Position numbers and translations under genes: made by a program. Below the pieces are notes generated by a model. That model was not told the origin of the DNA, made no database searches, and was given only the letters and a program-made list of their open reading frames with translations. From JAWXUU01 sp044426085 (lineage in GTDB: Bacteria; Bacillota; Clostridia; Christensenellales; CAMQZB01): a stretch of 58,380 bases of DNA. The DNA lies in contig JAWXUU010000013.1 of NCBI GenBank assembly GCA_044426085.1, forward strand, positions 1-58,380. Direction: 5' to 3'. Positions 1 through 7,877 of the stretch are shown here, piece by piece (the first letter of the stretch is position 1; each line of letters begins with the position of its first letter).

Positions 1-178
1 TTTTTTGCGAGATTGGTGATGGGACTTGAACACGGAGCGACCCGAAGCAACGCGTAGGGGAAAAACATGCCAGTGGCACGTTTTTAGCGGAGCGGCGTGA
101 TAGTGAAGTGAGCAAAGCGAGCGAACGGAGCAAGTCCCATCACTCGCACCATTATCGATGAGCCGATATCGAGAGAAG
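1..178. repeat. 178-bp direct repeat, copy 1 (tRNA T-arm-like ends)
   Basis: First of two nearly identical 178-bp units; the only difference I see is G at 121 against A at 331 in copy 2. The unit begins with a T run and GCGAG, then an arm GTGATGGGACTTG that is the exact inverse of CAAGTCCCATCAC near its right side. Read outward, both arms look like the 3' half of a tRNA T-arm, and the right one ends CTCGCACCA like a tRNA acceptor end with CCA. The five-pair T-stem cannot form, so this is not a working tRNA. Between the arms sits a terminator-like hairpin (CATGCC, loop AGT, GGCACG) flanked by A and T runs. The copy starts at the window edge, so more copies may lie upstream. Confidence 0.9.
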
Positions 179-210
179 TTGTCACAATAGTGACGGCTTT
201 TTTTGCACCC
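179..210. other. Variable 32-base spacer between the 178-bp repeats
   Basis: A 32-base segment between the two repeat copies. It contains a short hairpin (GTCAC, loop AATA, GTGAC) followed by a T run, so it could act as an intrinsic terminator on the plus strand. The sequence after copy 2 (389-420) has the same length and the same T-run ending but a different first 20 bases, so the repeat-plus-spacer layout continues with changed spacer content. Confidence 0.6.
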
Positions 211-388
211 TTTTTTGCGAGATTGGTGATGGGACTTGAACACGGAGCGACCCGAAGCAACGCGTAGGGGAAAAACATGCCAGTGGCACGTTTTTAGCGG
301 AGCGGCGTGATAGTGAAGTGAGCAAAGCGAACGAACGGAGCAAGTCCCATCACTCGCACCATTATCGATGAGCCGATATCGAGAGAAG
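211..388. repeat. 178-bp direct repeat, copy 2
   Basis: Second copy of the unit, offset by exactly 210 bases from copy 1 with one mismatch. It is followed by a different 32-base segment and then by C and T runs resembling the start of a third, decayed copy (about 420-440). The remainder up to the lytic transglycosylase stop codon at 494 holds no gene I can support; CCCT/AGGG around 420-431 makes a weak hairpin. Confidence 0.9.
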
Positions 389-493
389 ATACTTTATTAT
401 GGAGTGTCTTTTTTTGTGCCCTTTTTTAGGGTTTTCCTATTATTGAAACAAACCACAATTGGCTTTAGCATATTTCATTGCGAAGCATTCCCA

Positions 494-1030
494 TTATTCC
501 CAGCCGAAAAGCCAGATGTAGGATTGGAATTTTTTTTGGTTTTTAGCCACTTTTTGCAGATAGTTTTTTGTTTCTTCAAACGGGATTGCGACAAAAGTTC
601 CGTCGTATATTTTTTCATCTTTAAGCCAAGCGGAAACGTTGCCTTCGCCGGCGTTGTAGGCACAGATGACTGCGTTTTCATCTTCGAATTTATTCGACAG
701 ATAATTTATATAAAACACTGCTAAACTTGCGTTGTATTCTGCGGTTAGGAGCATATTTTGGTCGTAGGTTATCCCCATTTGATTTGCGCACCACTGCGCC
801 GTTTTGGGCATGAGTTGGCACAGCCCTGTTGCACCTTTGTTTGAGATTGCCGTTTCACAAAATCCACTTTCTGTTTTTGCAATCGCAAGAAAAAGGGCGG
901 GATTATCCCCGCCCAAATGGTAATATTTTTTTGCGTTTTGATAATCTGAAAAATAACTACAAACCGCCACAACAAGAATGGCGATTGCGATTGTGTAGGC
1001 TGAAATTTTCAGCCAGACATGTTTTTTCAA
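494..1030 (-). CDS. Lytic murein transglycosylase (SLT domain), membrane-anchored
   Basis: A 178-residue protein with a basic start and one hydrophobic segment at about residues 8-26, likely an uncleaved signal anchor. The rest is an Slt/LysM-type lysozyme fold: the catalytic glutamate is in AKTESGF (Glu54), followed by GATGLCQLMP and AYNAGEGNV, the classic three SLT motifs. Family members cleave peptidoglycan glycan strands outside the membrane, leaving 1,6-anhydro ends. It lies 31 bases downstream of coaE, and the polA-coaE-slt order is common in Firmicutes, so the three are probably one transcript. No clear terminator follows it. Confidence 0.9.
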   Translation of the reverse strand: MKKHVWLKISAYTIAIAILVVAVCSYFSDYQNAKKYYHLGGDNPALFLAIAKTESGFCETAISNKGATGLCQLMPKTAQWCANQMGITYDQNMLLTAEYNASLAVFYINYLSNKFEDENAVICAYNAGEGNVSAWLKDEKIYDGTFVAIPFEETKNYLQKVAKNQKKFQSYIWLFGWE

Positions 1031-1061
1031 GCGTGTCCCCTTTTGGATTATCGCGTGCTGT

Positions 1062-1634
1062 TTACAGATTTTTCAACCCGAGTTCAACTTGGTTTTCCAA
1101 ATTTGCGATATCACCATTGTTTTCAATTATTATATGCAAATTTTCCAAATTTTCTTCATGATTTTTTTGAAAAGACAGCCTTTTTTCTATCTCTGTTTTT
1201 GAAACGCTGTCGCGAACGCTTGCCCTTGCGATTTTGTTTTGGTCGCTTGCGAGAATTATCCACACTTGGGAGAAATAATTTTCCATGCCACTTTCAAAAA
1301 GCAACGGCACTTCCACAAAATTTGCACCTTGCGATTGGCAACTTTCAAAAATCATATCGAAAATTATCGGGTGCATTATTTGGTTGAGCTTTTGCAAGTT
1401 TTTTTCCGACGAAAACGCAACCTGCGAAAGATTCTTGCGCGAGATTTCTCCGCTTTCAATTATGCCGTCACCAAAAGCATGAATCAGCTTTTCTTGAGCC
1501 ACCAAATAGGCATTTTGCGTGAATTTATCCGCCGAAAGGGTTTTGTATCCCCGCTTTTCAAGCATCGCCATAACAGTGGATTTTCCACTGCCGATGTTGC
1601 CTGTTATCGCTATTATGTTCTTACTTTTTTCCAT
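1062..1634 (-). CDS. coaE: Dephospho-CoA kinase
   Basis: A 190-residue P-loop kinase, the normal CoaE length. The Walker A motif GNIGSGKST is at residues 12-20, followed by LSADKFTQ, where the aspartate fits the substrate-binding Asp of CoaE. The family phosphorylates the ribose 3'-hydroxyl of dephospho-CoA, the last step of coenzyme A synthesis, in the cytosol. It starts 47 bases after polA and precedes the transglycosylase, the usual Firmicutes arrangement, which supports the assignment. No odd features. Confidence 0.95.
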   Translation of the reverse strand: MEKSKNIIAITGNIGSGKSTVMAMLEKRGYKTLSADKFTQNAYLVAQEKLIHAFGDGIIESGEISRKNLSQVAFSSEKNLQKLNQIMHPIIFDMIFESCQSQGANFVEVPLLFESGMENYFSQVWIILASDQNKIARASVRDSVSKTEIEKRLSFQKNHEENLENLHIIIENNGDIANLENQVELGLKNL

Positions 1635-1681
1635 ATTTTCACCATAGTTTTTATCACAGAAGAAAGCGTGATTTTAACTTT

Positions 1682-4225
1682 TTATTTAGCGGATAGCCAA
1701 TCTTTACCACTTGCCATGCCAATATCTAGTGGCACTTTAAAGTTGAAGTTTTCCATTTCTGTTTTCAAAATTTCTTTGACTTTTTCCACTTCTTCTTGTG
1801 GGGTATCCACAATCAATTCATCGTGCACTTGCAAAATCAATTTCGCTTGCAGATTTTCTGATTTCAAGCGGTTTGCCACCCTTATCATTGCGATTTTGAT
1901 AATGTCCGCAGCAGAGCCTTGAAGTGGCATATTCATTGCGGCGCGCTCGCCAAAGCTTCTAAGGTTGAAGTTGGAGCTTGAAAGTTCACGAATGGTTCTT
2001 CTTCTGCCCGTGTAGGTTTGGGCATAGCCGTGCTGTTTTGCACTTTCCACACTGCTGTTCATATAATCTTGAACCTTTGAATACTGTGCGAAATAGGCAT
2101 CAATGAACGCCGATGCTTGCTTTGCATAAACGCCGAGTTGCTTTGCAAGACCAAACGCTGATATGCCGTATATTATGCCGAAGTTAACCGCTTTTGCAGT
2201 TCTTCTGTCGTCGTCGGAAACATCTTCATATGCGACGTTCATGATTTTTGCTGACGTTGCACGGTGGATATCTTTTCCTGTGTTGAATGCATCGATAAGG
2301 GTTTCGTCGCCTGAAAAATGAGCGAGAAGTCTGAGTTCGATTTGCGAATAATCCGCGGCGACAAGGATGTTATCACCACTGCCCACAAACACGCTTCGCA
2401 TGATTTTGCCTTCGGGCGTTCTTATTGGGATATTTTGCAAGTTTGGTTCGCGCGAAGAAAGCCTTCCCGTTGAAGTTAGCGCTTGAAAAAACAGCGTGTG
2501 GATTTTGCCATCTTGTTTGATTTGTGATTTCATGCCTTCCACATATGTTGAAAGCAGTTTTGAAAACTTTCTATATTCTAAAATTTTTCTTACGATTGGG
2601 TGGCTATCTTGGATTTCTTCAAGCACTTCCACACCCGTTGATTTGCCCGTTTTTGTTTTTTTGCCCGACTTGAGCCCTAAATCTTCGAACAGGATTTTGC
2701 TTAGCTGTTTTGATGAATTGATGTTGAACTTTTCACCCGCAAGGCTGTGGATTTCACTTTCCAAAACCGTGATTTTTTCGCGGTATTCATCGCCTAGCAT
2801 TTCAAGCTTTTCCCTGTCCACTGCAAAGCCAGACACTTCCATATCATAAAGAACATCAGCAAGTGGACGTTCCATTTCGTGATAGATTTCCGCTGTGTTT
2901 TGCGATTTGAGTTTTTCTTCAAGAATTTTTTCCAACCTTGAAAGTGCCACACCTTTTTGTTGCGGCGAAACTGCATAATGCGTGCACACATCTTCGAATT
3001 GCTTGATTGTTTGCACAAAATCGCACACGTATTGCATAAGCAAAATATCGCACTTCACACCGCGAAGTTCAATGCCCGAACTTGCGAGAGTGTGTTTTTG
3101 TTTTTTATAATCATACACCGTTTTGATTTGGCTTTCGTTTTCAAGGGCGGGTTTGATTTTATCAAGCACATCTTGAATGTTTATGCCAAACATGTCGGCG
3201 GAAATTTCTATTGCATAGTTGATTTTACCATCGAAAATTTCAACATTTTCACCGAGATAAAATGAAAAATCACCGCTGAAGTTTGGAAGGTCGGCAAGGT
3301 TTTCAATCTTGATTGTTTCGAAAGTTTCCTCTTCTTCTTTTGTTTCTGCAACTGCGTTTTCAGATGCGTTTTCAACGAAAAATTCAGGTTTCAGAAGGGT
3401 TTTCAATCTTAGCCCACTCATAAAAGAATAGACTTCTGCTGAAAACGGTGTTTGCATATCCATATCTTGATAGCTATATTCGAAATCTGCGTCGGTGTTT
3501 ATCGTTGCAAGTTTGCGACTTAGATATGCCATATCCATATCTTGTTCCAATTTCTCTTTCAGCTTGCCCTTTTGCTTATCGATATTTGCATAAACCCCAT
3601 CAAGATCAGAATATTCATAAAGCAACTTGAGTGCGGTTTTTTCGCCAATACCACGAACGCCAGGAATATTATCGGACGCGTCACCCATAAGGGATTTCAT
3701 CTCTACAATCTGGCTTGGGATAAGGTTCATTTTTTCCATCAGATATTCTGGCGTGTAGCTTTCTAGCTCGGAAATGCCCTTTTTTGTTATGGACACCAAA
3801 ACGTTATCTGCTATCAATTGAAGATAGTCGTTATCACCCGTTATCATCTCCACTGGCATGATTGAATTTTTTGATAGCGTGCCCAAAATGTCGTCCGCTT
3901 CAAGCCCTTCCTTTTCGTACATCGCAATGTTCATAAGCTTCAAAAGCTGTTTTATCACAGGAAACTGTGGACGCATTTCTTCTGGCATGCCCTTGCGAGT
4001 GCCTTTATATTCAGGGTAAATTTCATGGCGAAATGTTGGCGCTTTCAAATCAAAAGCAACCGCCATATGTGTTGGATTTTTTTCTTTCAAAATTTTATAT
4101 AGCATGTTGACAAAACCATACACCGCATTGGTGTGGTTGCCTTCATCATCTGTCAGCGTGAGTGGCGTCGCATAAAACGCACGGTTTATTAGACTGTTCC
4201 CGTCAATAAGAATTAGTTTTTCCAT
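1682..4225 (-). CDS. polA: DNA polymerase I
   Basis: An 847-residue family A polymerase for Okazaki-fragment processing and repair. The N-terminal 5'-nuclease domain (about 1-290) has EADDILGTL and GDASDNIPGVRGIGEKTA. The middle domain (about 300-470) lacks the acidic DxE motif needed for 3'-5' proofreading, as in many Firmicutes polymerases. The polymerase domain has motif A ADYSQIELR near residue 625, motif B RRTAKAVNFGIIYG near 670, and motif C VHDELIVD near 800. The gene leads the polA-coaE-slt group; its ATG is preceded by GGAGAAG. Confidence 0.97.
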   Translation of the reverse strand: MEKLILIDGNSLINRAFYATPLTLTDDEGNHTNAVYGFVNMLYKILKEKNPTHMAVAFDLKAPTFRHEIYPEYKGTRKGMPEEMRPQFPVIKQLLKLMNIAMYEKEGLEADDILGTLSKNSIMPVEMITGDNDYLQLIADNVLVSITKKGISELESYTPEYLMEKMNLIPSQIVEMKSLMGDASDNIPGVRGIGEKTALKLLYEYSDLDGVYANIDKQKGKLKEKLEQDMDMAYLSRKLATINTDADFEYSYQDMDMQTPFSAEVYSFMSGLRLKTLLKPEFFVENASENAVAETKEEEETFETIKIENLADLPNFSGDFSFYLGENVEIFDGKINYAIEISADMFGINIQDVLDKIKPALENESQIKTVYDYKKQKHTLASSGIELRGVKCDILLMQYVCDFVQTIKQFEDVCTHYAVSPQQKGVALSRLEKILEEKLKSQNTAEIYHEMERPLADVLYDMEVSGFAVDREKLEMLGDEYREKITVLESEIHSLAGEKFNINSSKQLSKILFEDLGLKSGKKTKTGKSTGVEVLEEIQDSHPIVRKILEYRKFSKLLSTYVEGMKSQIKQDGKIHTLFFQALTSTGRLSSREPNLQNIPIRTPEGKIMRSVFVGSGDNILVAADYSQIELRLLAHFSGDETLIDAFNTGKDIHRATSAKIMNVAYEDVSDDDRRTAKAVNFGIIYGISAFGLAKQLGVYAKQASAFIDAYFAQYSKVQDYMNSSVESAKQHGYAQTYTGRRRTIRELSSSNFNLRSFGERAAMNMPLQGSAADIIKIAMIRVANRLKSENLQAKLILQVHDELIVDTPQEEVEKVKEILKTEMENFNFKVPLDIGMASGKDWLSAK

Positions 4226-4308
4226 CTTCTCTCCAAAATAGCTTGTTTTTTATCTAATACTATTCTACCACAAAATATTGGTTTTGCAAGAAGGAAAATT
4301 GATTTTTG

Positions 4309-4445
4309 AATTAAAAATTAAAAATTAAAAATTAAAAATTAAAAATAGGCTTCTCTCTGCGAGCTCGATAAAAATTAAAATGCACAAGAGCTCTGCTCTC
4401 GTGCATACCAAATGTTTTACTTTTTACTTTTTACTTTTTACTTTT
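4309..4445. repeat. Composite hairpin repeat E1 (family 1, partial)
   Basis: Partial member of the family-1 intergenic element. Heptamer repeats of the AAAAATT type (4309-4346) are followed by the conserved 24-base AGGCTT...CTCGAT cassette (4347-4369), then a hairpin GCAC-AA-GAGC-TCT-GCTC-TC-GTGC (4382-4404), the trace ATACCA of the inverted end, and a different heptamer, TTTTTAC, repeated about four times. The left hairpin and central stem are missing. It fills the gap between polA and the HTH gene and ends at that gene's stop codon. Confidence 0.75.
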
Positions 4446-4649
4446 TTAGTCATCCCATCCAAGCAGATAGTTTGGGTCTTCATCTAGTTCGGAACATATT
4501 GTTATAAGCATGTCAAAATTTGGTTCGTTATTTCCATTACACCATCTGTTGACAGTTTGATGTGTTGTTGAAACCTTCCTTGCAAACTCGCTTTGGCTGA
4601 TATTTTTATCTTTTAATATATCCTGCAATCTTTCAGCAAACTTATTCAT
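4446..4649 (-). CDS. Small XRE-family HTH DNA-binding protein
   Basis: A 67-residue protein that is almost entirely one Cro/CI-type helix-turn-helix (residues 5-60): ISQSEFARKVSTTHQTVNRWCNG is the turn and recognition helix region. GGGGGA sits five bases before the ATG. It is divergent from a second small HTH gene at 4795, and the shared 145-bp gap holds three operator-like sites. Paired small HTH genes like this are typical of phage-type or autoregulated switches. The targets and ligand are unknown. Confidence 0.85.
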   Translation of the reverse strand: MNKFAERLQDILKDKNISQSEFARKVSTTHQTVNRWCNGNNEPNFDMLITICSELDEDPNYLLGWDD

Positions 4650-4698
4650 ACATCCCCCAAAATACTTTCGTATATCTGCTATTTATATGAATATTTTA

Positions 4699-4774
4699 TC
4701 ACGTGTTACGTGCATTTTTCTTGACATCACACGTTGCGTGCAGTATACTGAATTATATGCACGCAATATGTGCA
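4699..4774 (+). promoter_or_regulatory. Promoter with three operator-like palindromes
   Basis: A near-consensus promoter reads right: TTGACA at 4721-4726, a 17-base spacer and TATACT at 4744-4749. Three similar sites surround it: TCACGTGTTACGTGCA (4699-4714), TCACACGTTGCGTGCA (4727-4742, filling the spacer) and TGCACGCAATATGTGCA (4758-4774, inverse orientation). Aligned, they share CAC, four variable bases, TTRCGTGCA. One site inside the spacer and one on each side is the pattern of a repressor-controlled promoter, probably bound by one of the two flanking HTH proteins. Which one is inference. Confidence 0.75.
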
Positions 4775-4794
4775 TGCAAAAGGAGATTATTATT

Positions 4795-5007
4795 ATGAAA
4801 TTTGAGAAAGGGAATACTATCAACATACAAATAATTGAAGATTTCTTACAGACAAACAATTTATCCAAAACGCAGTTTTGCAAACGTTGCAAAATCAGTC
4901 CGCAAACACTTAAAAAAGTAATGTCACAAAACTTAGATTTCGGAATGCTTGCACTTTTTAAAATTGCCCACACCATAGGCATAAACATGCATGAGATGTT
5001 TGAATAA
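4795..5007 (+). CDS. Small HTH protein, divergent partner
   Basis: The start is set at 4795, where AGGAG lies nine bases upstream; an in-frame ATG at 4687 would place the promoter inside the gene. The 70-residue product contains a helix-turn-helix-like stretch LSKTQFCKRCKISPQTLKKVMS (about residues 23-44), with a short C-terminal helix. It resembles XRE-type regulators but is shorter and more divergent than its neighbour. It is transcribed from the operator-rich promoter and ends in a strong hairpin, so it is a single-gene unit. Confidence 0.8.
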   Translation: MKFEKGNTINIQIIEDFLQTNNLSKTQFCKRCKISPQTLKKVMSQNLDFGMLALFKIAHTIGINMHEMFE

Positions 5008-5032
5008 AAAAACATGCCACTGGCATGTTTTT
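5006..5032. terminator. Bidirectional intrinsic terminator after the HTH gene
   Basis: Perfect stem AAAAACATGCC / GGCATGTTTTT with loop ACT, starting at the stop codon. The A and T runs on both sides allow use in either direction. The same stem and loop occur, with one change, inside the 178-bp repeats at 62-85 and 272-295. Confidence 0.85.
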
Positions 5033-5033
5033 C

Positions 5034-5070
5034 TTAACGCTCCGTGTTCAAGCCCCATAAACTTGCGTAA
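5034..5070 (+). repeat. Dispersed relic of the 178-bp repeat
   Basis: CGCTCCGTGTTCAAG(C)CCCAT at 5038-5058 matches the inverse of the start of the 178-bp repeat at 20 of 21 positions, and the adjoining terminator hairpin (5006-5032) is the same as the one inside that repeat. This is therefore a shortened third copy, inverted and 4.6 kb away. It lies between the HTH gene and the tRNA gene. Confidence 0.65.
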
Positions 5071-5090
5071 AAAAAAAGCACCCCGTGCCT
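5068..5090 (-). terminator. Probable terminator of the tRNA-Leu transcript
   Basis: On the minus strand GCAC-GGG-GTGC is followed by a run of nine T, about 25 bases after the tRNA 3' end. The stem is short, so the call is moderate. Confidence 0.55.
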
Positions 5091-5113
5091 CACACACAAG
5101 ATACTCTTTCTAA

Positions 5114-5200
5114 TGGTACCGGAGGTGGGACTTGAACCCACACGTTGTTGCCAACTTCGGATTTTGAGTCCGACGCGTCTGCCTATTCCACCACTCCGGC
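5114..5200 (-). tRNA. tRNA-Leu, anticodon CAA
   Basis: An 87-base tRNA with all arms. The acceptor GCCGGAG pairs with CTCCGGT, followed by A and encoded CCA. The D-arm region has GGAATAGGCAGACGC, the anticodon stem TCGGA/TCCGA encloses CTCAAAA (anticodon CAA, reads UUG), a long variable arm (about 5139-5156) marks class II, and the T-arm is GTGGG-TTCAAGT-CCCAC. These features fit leucine. The gap from here to the fakA terminator (5201-5330) is A/T-rich with nothing else I can identify. Confidence 0.97.
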
Positions 5201-5330
5201 GCCCATTTAATATACCATAATTAATAAAAAAAATCAATCAATTTTCATGCTAATTTTAAAAAAATCAATATTTTTATTATTCAAACCCAAACTGCGCCAC
5301 ACACTTTGAATTTTTCAGCATAATGATATA

Positions 5331-5357
5331 AAAAAATCCCCGCTGTTGCGGGGAAAT
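5331..5357 (-). terminator. Intrinsic terminator of the asp23-fakA operon
   Basis: On the minus strand CCCCGC, loop AACA, GCGGGG is followed by ATTTTTTT. It lies directly after the fakA stop codon. Confidence 0.85.
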
Positions 5358-5361
5358 GTTT

Positions 5362-7008
5362 TTATTCAAGTGAAATCAGATAGTAATAAAGTGGTTGACC
5401 GCCATAGTAGGCTGAAACTTCAAGATGTGGGAATTCTTCTTCGAGTTTTTCTGCGAGTTCTTCCGCTTCTTCTTTTTTCACATCTTCGCCGAAATAGAGC
5501 GTCAAGATTTCGTGATCTTCATTTTGAAGGATGTTCACGACTTGTTTTGTCGCTTCCACAACGCCGTCGGTTTTGCTTGAAGACATTGAAATAATTTTCT
5601 TATCATCAAGACCGATGATGTCGCCTTCGTTCAAATCAAATCCGTCCAAACTTGTTTTTCTTACAGCGTAGGTCACTTGACCAACTGTCACTTCCTTGAT
5701 TGCTGAAAGCATATTTTCTGTGTTTTCTTGAGCATCCACATCAGGATTGAATGCGATTGCAGCCGCGATACCTTGAGGGATATTGCGGGTTGGGATTACA
5801 TACAAAGTTTTATCTTCGAGAAGTGCTTTTGCTTGTTCTGCTGCGAGAATGATATTTTTGTTGTTTGGGAAAACAAAGATGTTATCCGCATTGATACGTT
5901 TGCACGCTTCCAAAATATCGTTTGCTGATGGGTTCATTGTTTGACCACCTTCGATAATTCTGTCCACTGCAAGTTCCTTGAATATTTGCGATAGGCCTTT
6001 GCCTGCACAAATTGAAAGCATACCCATATCTTTCTTTTCAGCTTGGTATCTTTCGAGAAGTTGGCGGTTTTGTTCGAGCATGTTTTCGATTTTGAGTTTG
6101 TCGAGTTCGCCAAGTTCTAGCGCCATGGAAAGTGCTTTGCCCGGTTGGTTTGTGTGGACGTGGACTTTAACAAATTCCAAATCCCCAACAACAACGAGTG
6201 AATCACCCATTTCGAGAAGTTTATCACGGAATCTATCGATATCCGCTTGTGTTGTTTTCTTTTTCATGTTTACGATAAAGAATTCTGTGCAATATGCGAA
6301 TTCGATATCGCCAAGGTTTGTGAAATCTGCGTGTTCACGAACTTTGTCAAAGTCTGATTCTGGTTCGTTTGATTTTTCTTGAAGTGCGATTTCGTGACCT
6401 TGAAGTGCTGAAAGCATTCCTCTGAAAAACACCAAAAGACCATATCCACCCGCATCCACAACGCCTGCTTTTTTCAAGACTGGCAAGATTTCTGGCGTGT
6501 TATCAAGTGACACTTGACCAGCATCGATAATAGCTGACAGGAATTCTTCAAGGTTTGGATATTTTTTGAAGTTTGATGCTGCAAATTCCGCCATCATTCT
6601 TACAACCGTTAGGATTGTTCCTTCTTGTGGCTTTGCAACCGCTTGATATGCGATTTCTGTGCCCATGCCAAATGCACGAGCCAAAACTTTTGAATTGATT
6701 TCTGTTTCTTTTTTAAGTGCACCGCAAAAACCTTTGAAGATTTGCGATGTGATAACACCAGAATTTCCGCGTGCACCGCGAAGTGCGCCGTTGGAAATCG
6801 TGTCCGCCATTGAAGCAAAATCTGTTCCCGCAACGTTGCCGAGTGCTGTGACAGACGCCATCATTGTTAGCGACATGTTTGTTCCCGTGTCGCCATCCGG
6901 AACTGGGAACACATTAAGTGAATCCACTTTTGCTTTGCAGTTTTCAAGGTTCTGCACACCTGAAACAAACATTTTTCTGAACGTTTGACAATTTATTGTT
7001 TTTTGCAT
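5362..7008 (-). CDS. fakA: Fatty acid kinase A-like DhaL-domain protein (YloV family)
   Basis: The start is placed at 7008 (MQKTINC), where AGGGTGGT lies six bases upstream; this gives 548 residues, the usual YloV/FakA length. The N-terminal DhaL kinase domain (about 1-200) has FPVPDGDTGTNM, which binds Mg-ATP. A middle domain and a C-terminal domain follow. FakA phosphorylates fatty acids presented by FakB proteins, feeding host or recycled fatty acids into phospholipids. No FakB is in this window. The gene follows asp23 by 10 bases in the well-known rpmB/asp23/fakA locus. Confidence 0.9.
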   Translation of the reverse strand: MQKTINCQTFRKMFVSGVQNLENCKAKVDSLNVFPVPDGDTGTNMSLTMMASVTALGNVAGTDFASMADTISNGALRGARGNSGVITSQIFKGFCGALKKETEINSKVLARAFGMGTEIAYQAVAKPQEGTILTVVRMMAEFAASNFKKYPNLEEFLSAIIDAGQVSLDNTPEILPVLKKAGVVDAGGYGLLVFFRGMLSALQGHEIALQEKSNEPESDFDKVREHADFTNLGDIEFAYCTEFFIVNMKKKTTQADIDRFRDKLLEMGDSLVVVGDLEFVKVHVHTNQPGKALSMALELGELDKLKIENMLEQNRQLLERYQAEKKDMGMLSICAGKGLSQIFKELAVDRIIEGGQTMNPSANDILEACKRINADNIFVFPNNKNIILAAEQAKALLEDKTLYVIPTRNIPQGIAAAIAFNPDVDAQENTENMLSAIKEVTVGQVTYAVRKTSLDGFDLNEGDIIGLDDKKIISMSSSKTDGVVEATKQVVNILQNEDHEILTLYFGEDVKKEEAEELAEKLEEEFPHLEVSAYYGGQPLYYYLISLE

Positions 7009-7018
7009 TATAACCACC

Positions 7019-7369
7019 CTATAGTTTGACACCTACGATATTGACATTCACAACGTCGACAAACATTCCAGTGAAACTTTCAATGCGATACTTTACAGAT
7101 TCCTTAACCGATTCCGCGACCGCTGTTATTGAAAGACCATATTTCACGACCACAAATAGGTCGATATAGATTCTGTCTCCATAAGTTGTGACTTTTACAC
7201 CCTTTGATGTTGATTGCTTATTTAGTAGAGCGGAAACGCTGTCTGACAATCTTCTTGATGCCATATCAACAATGCCATAACATGCCCTTGCTGATTTACC
7301 CGCAACAAGCGCGATTGCTTCATCTGTTATTGAAATTTTCCCGTATGCATTTCTAGTGTTAACAGCCAT
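7019..7369 (-). CDS. Asp23/Gls24 family envelope stress protein (YloU-like)
   Basis: A 116-residue Asp23 family protein. It has the typical beta-rich core with GKISITDEAIALVAGKSA at the start and VTTYGDRIYIDLFVVVKYG in the middle. Relatives act near the membrane in cell-envelope stress, but the precise role of the YloU branch is unsettled. GGAGG precedes the ATG by seven bases. It is the first gene of the operon with fakA and faces rpmB across a divergent promoter region. Confidence 0.9.
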   Translation of the reverse strand: MAVNTRNAYGKISITDEAIALVAGKSARACYGIVDMASRRLSDSVSALLNKQSTSKGVKVTTYGDRIYIDLFVVVKYGLSITAVAESVKESVKYRIESFTGMFVDVVNVNIVGVKL

Positions 7370-7423
7370 GATTTTATCCTCCGCTTTCTTTTATGATATA
7401 ATACTGCATACTATATCTACTTT

Positions 7424-7452
7424 ATTCTACACCATTTACAATAAATTGGCAA
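7424..7452 (-). promoter_or_regulatory. Promoter of asp23-fakA
   Basis: On the minus strand TTGCCA (7447-7452), a 17-base spacer and TAGAAT (7424-7429) make a good housekeeping promoter about 55 bases before the asp23 start codon. Confidence 0.7.
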
Positions 7453-7575
7453 ATGAATTTATATGTCTTACTACACTAAAATATCCAAAAAAATTGACAT
7501 ATTCCACTTTTTTGCGTCGTTTTTAAATATTATTATAGTTTTTTAAAAAAAATCACAAATTAATTGTTAATTCCC

Positions 7576-7604
7576 TTGATTTTTTTATTAAAAGATGATA
7601 GTAT
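7576..7604 (+). promoter_or_regulatory. Promoter of rpmB
   Basis: TTGATT (7576-7581), a 17-base spacer and TAGTAT (7599-7604) lie about 30 bases before the rpmB ribosome site. Confidence 0.7.
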
Positions 7605-7639
7605 AGTTTGGTAAAACAAAGAGAAAAGGAGGTGTGGAT

Positions 7640-7828
7640 ATGTCAAAGGTATGCAGTATCTGTGATAAAGGCCCAATGAGCGGTAACAACGTTAGTCACT
7701 CAAACAGAAAAACAAGAAGAAGTTGGGGTGCCAATGTTCAAAAGGTTAAAGTTGTGAAAAACGGCGTAGTTTCCTCTGAATATGTTTGTACATCTTGCTT
7801 GAAAAGCGGTAAGGTTGAAAGAGCGTAG
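7640..7828 (+). CDS. rpmB: 50S ribosomal protein L28
   Basis: The start is set at the ATG at 7640, six bases after AAAGGAGGT, giving 62 residues; an in-frame GTG at 7634 would overlap the ribosome site. The protein has CSICDKGP at the start and CTSC near the end, four cysteines as in the zinc-binding form of L28. SHSNRKTRRSWGANVQ is the basic rRNA-binding stretch. It is a single-gene unit divergent from asp23-fakA, as in other Firmicutes. Confidence 0.96.
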   Translation: MSKVCSICDKGPMSGNNVSHSNRKTRRSWGANVQKVKVVKNGVVSSEYVCTSCLKSGKVERA

Positions 7829-7877
7829 TTCTTTTATCTTATGATGAAATTTAAACAGAAATGAATATGTAAAAGAT

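Noticed and set aside
1..151. A functional tRNA-Leu ending at CTCGCACCA
   Set aside because: The T-stem cannot pair and no anticodon arm is visible; only the 3' end resembles a tRNA.
84..278. Open frame across the 178-bp repeats
   Set aside because: It crosses the repeat boundary, has no ribosome site and covers tRNA-like words; not a gene.
1..440. CRISPR-like array from the repeat-spacer-repeat pattern
   Set aside because: The repeat is 178 bases, far beyond CRISPR repeats, the spacers share their T-rich ends, and no cas genes are near.
5034..5237. Open frame over the tRNA-Leu gene
   Set aside because: It is the typical shadow frame of a tRNA (translation rich in Gly and Arg) and has no ribosome site.
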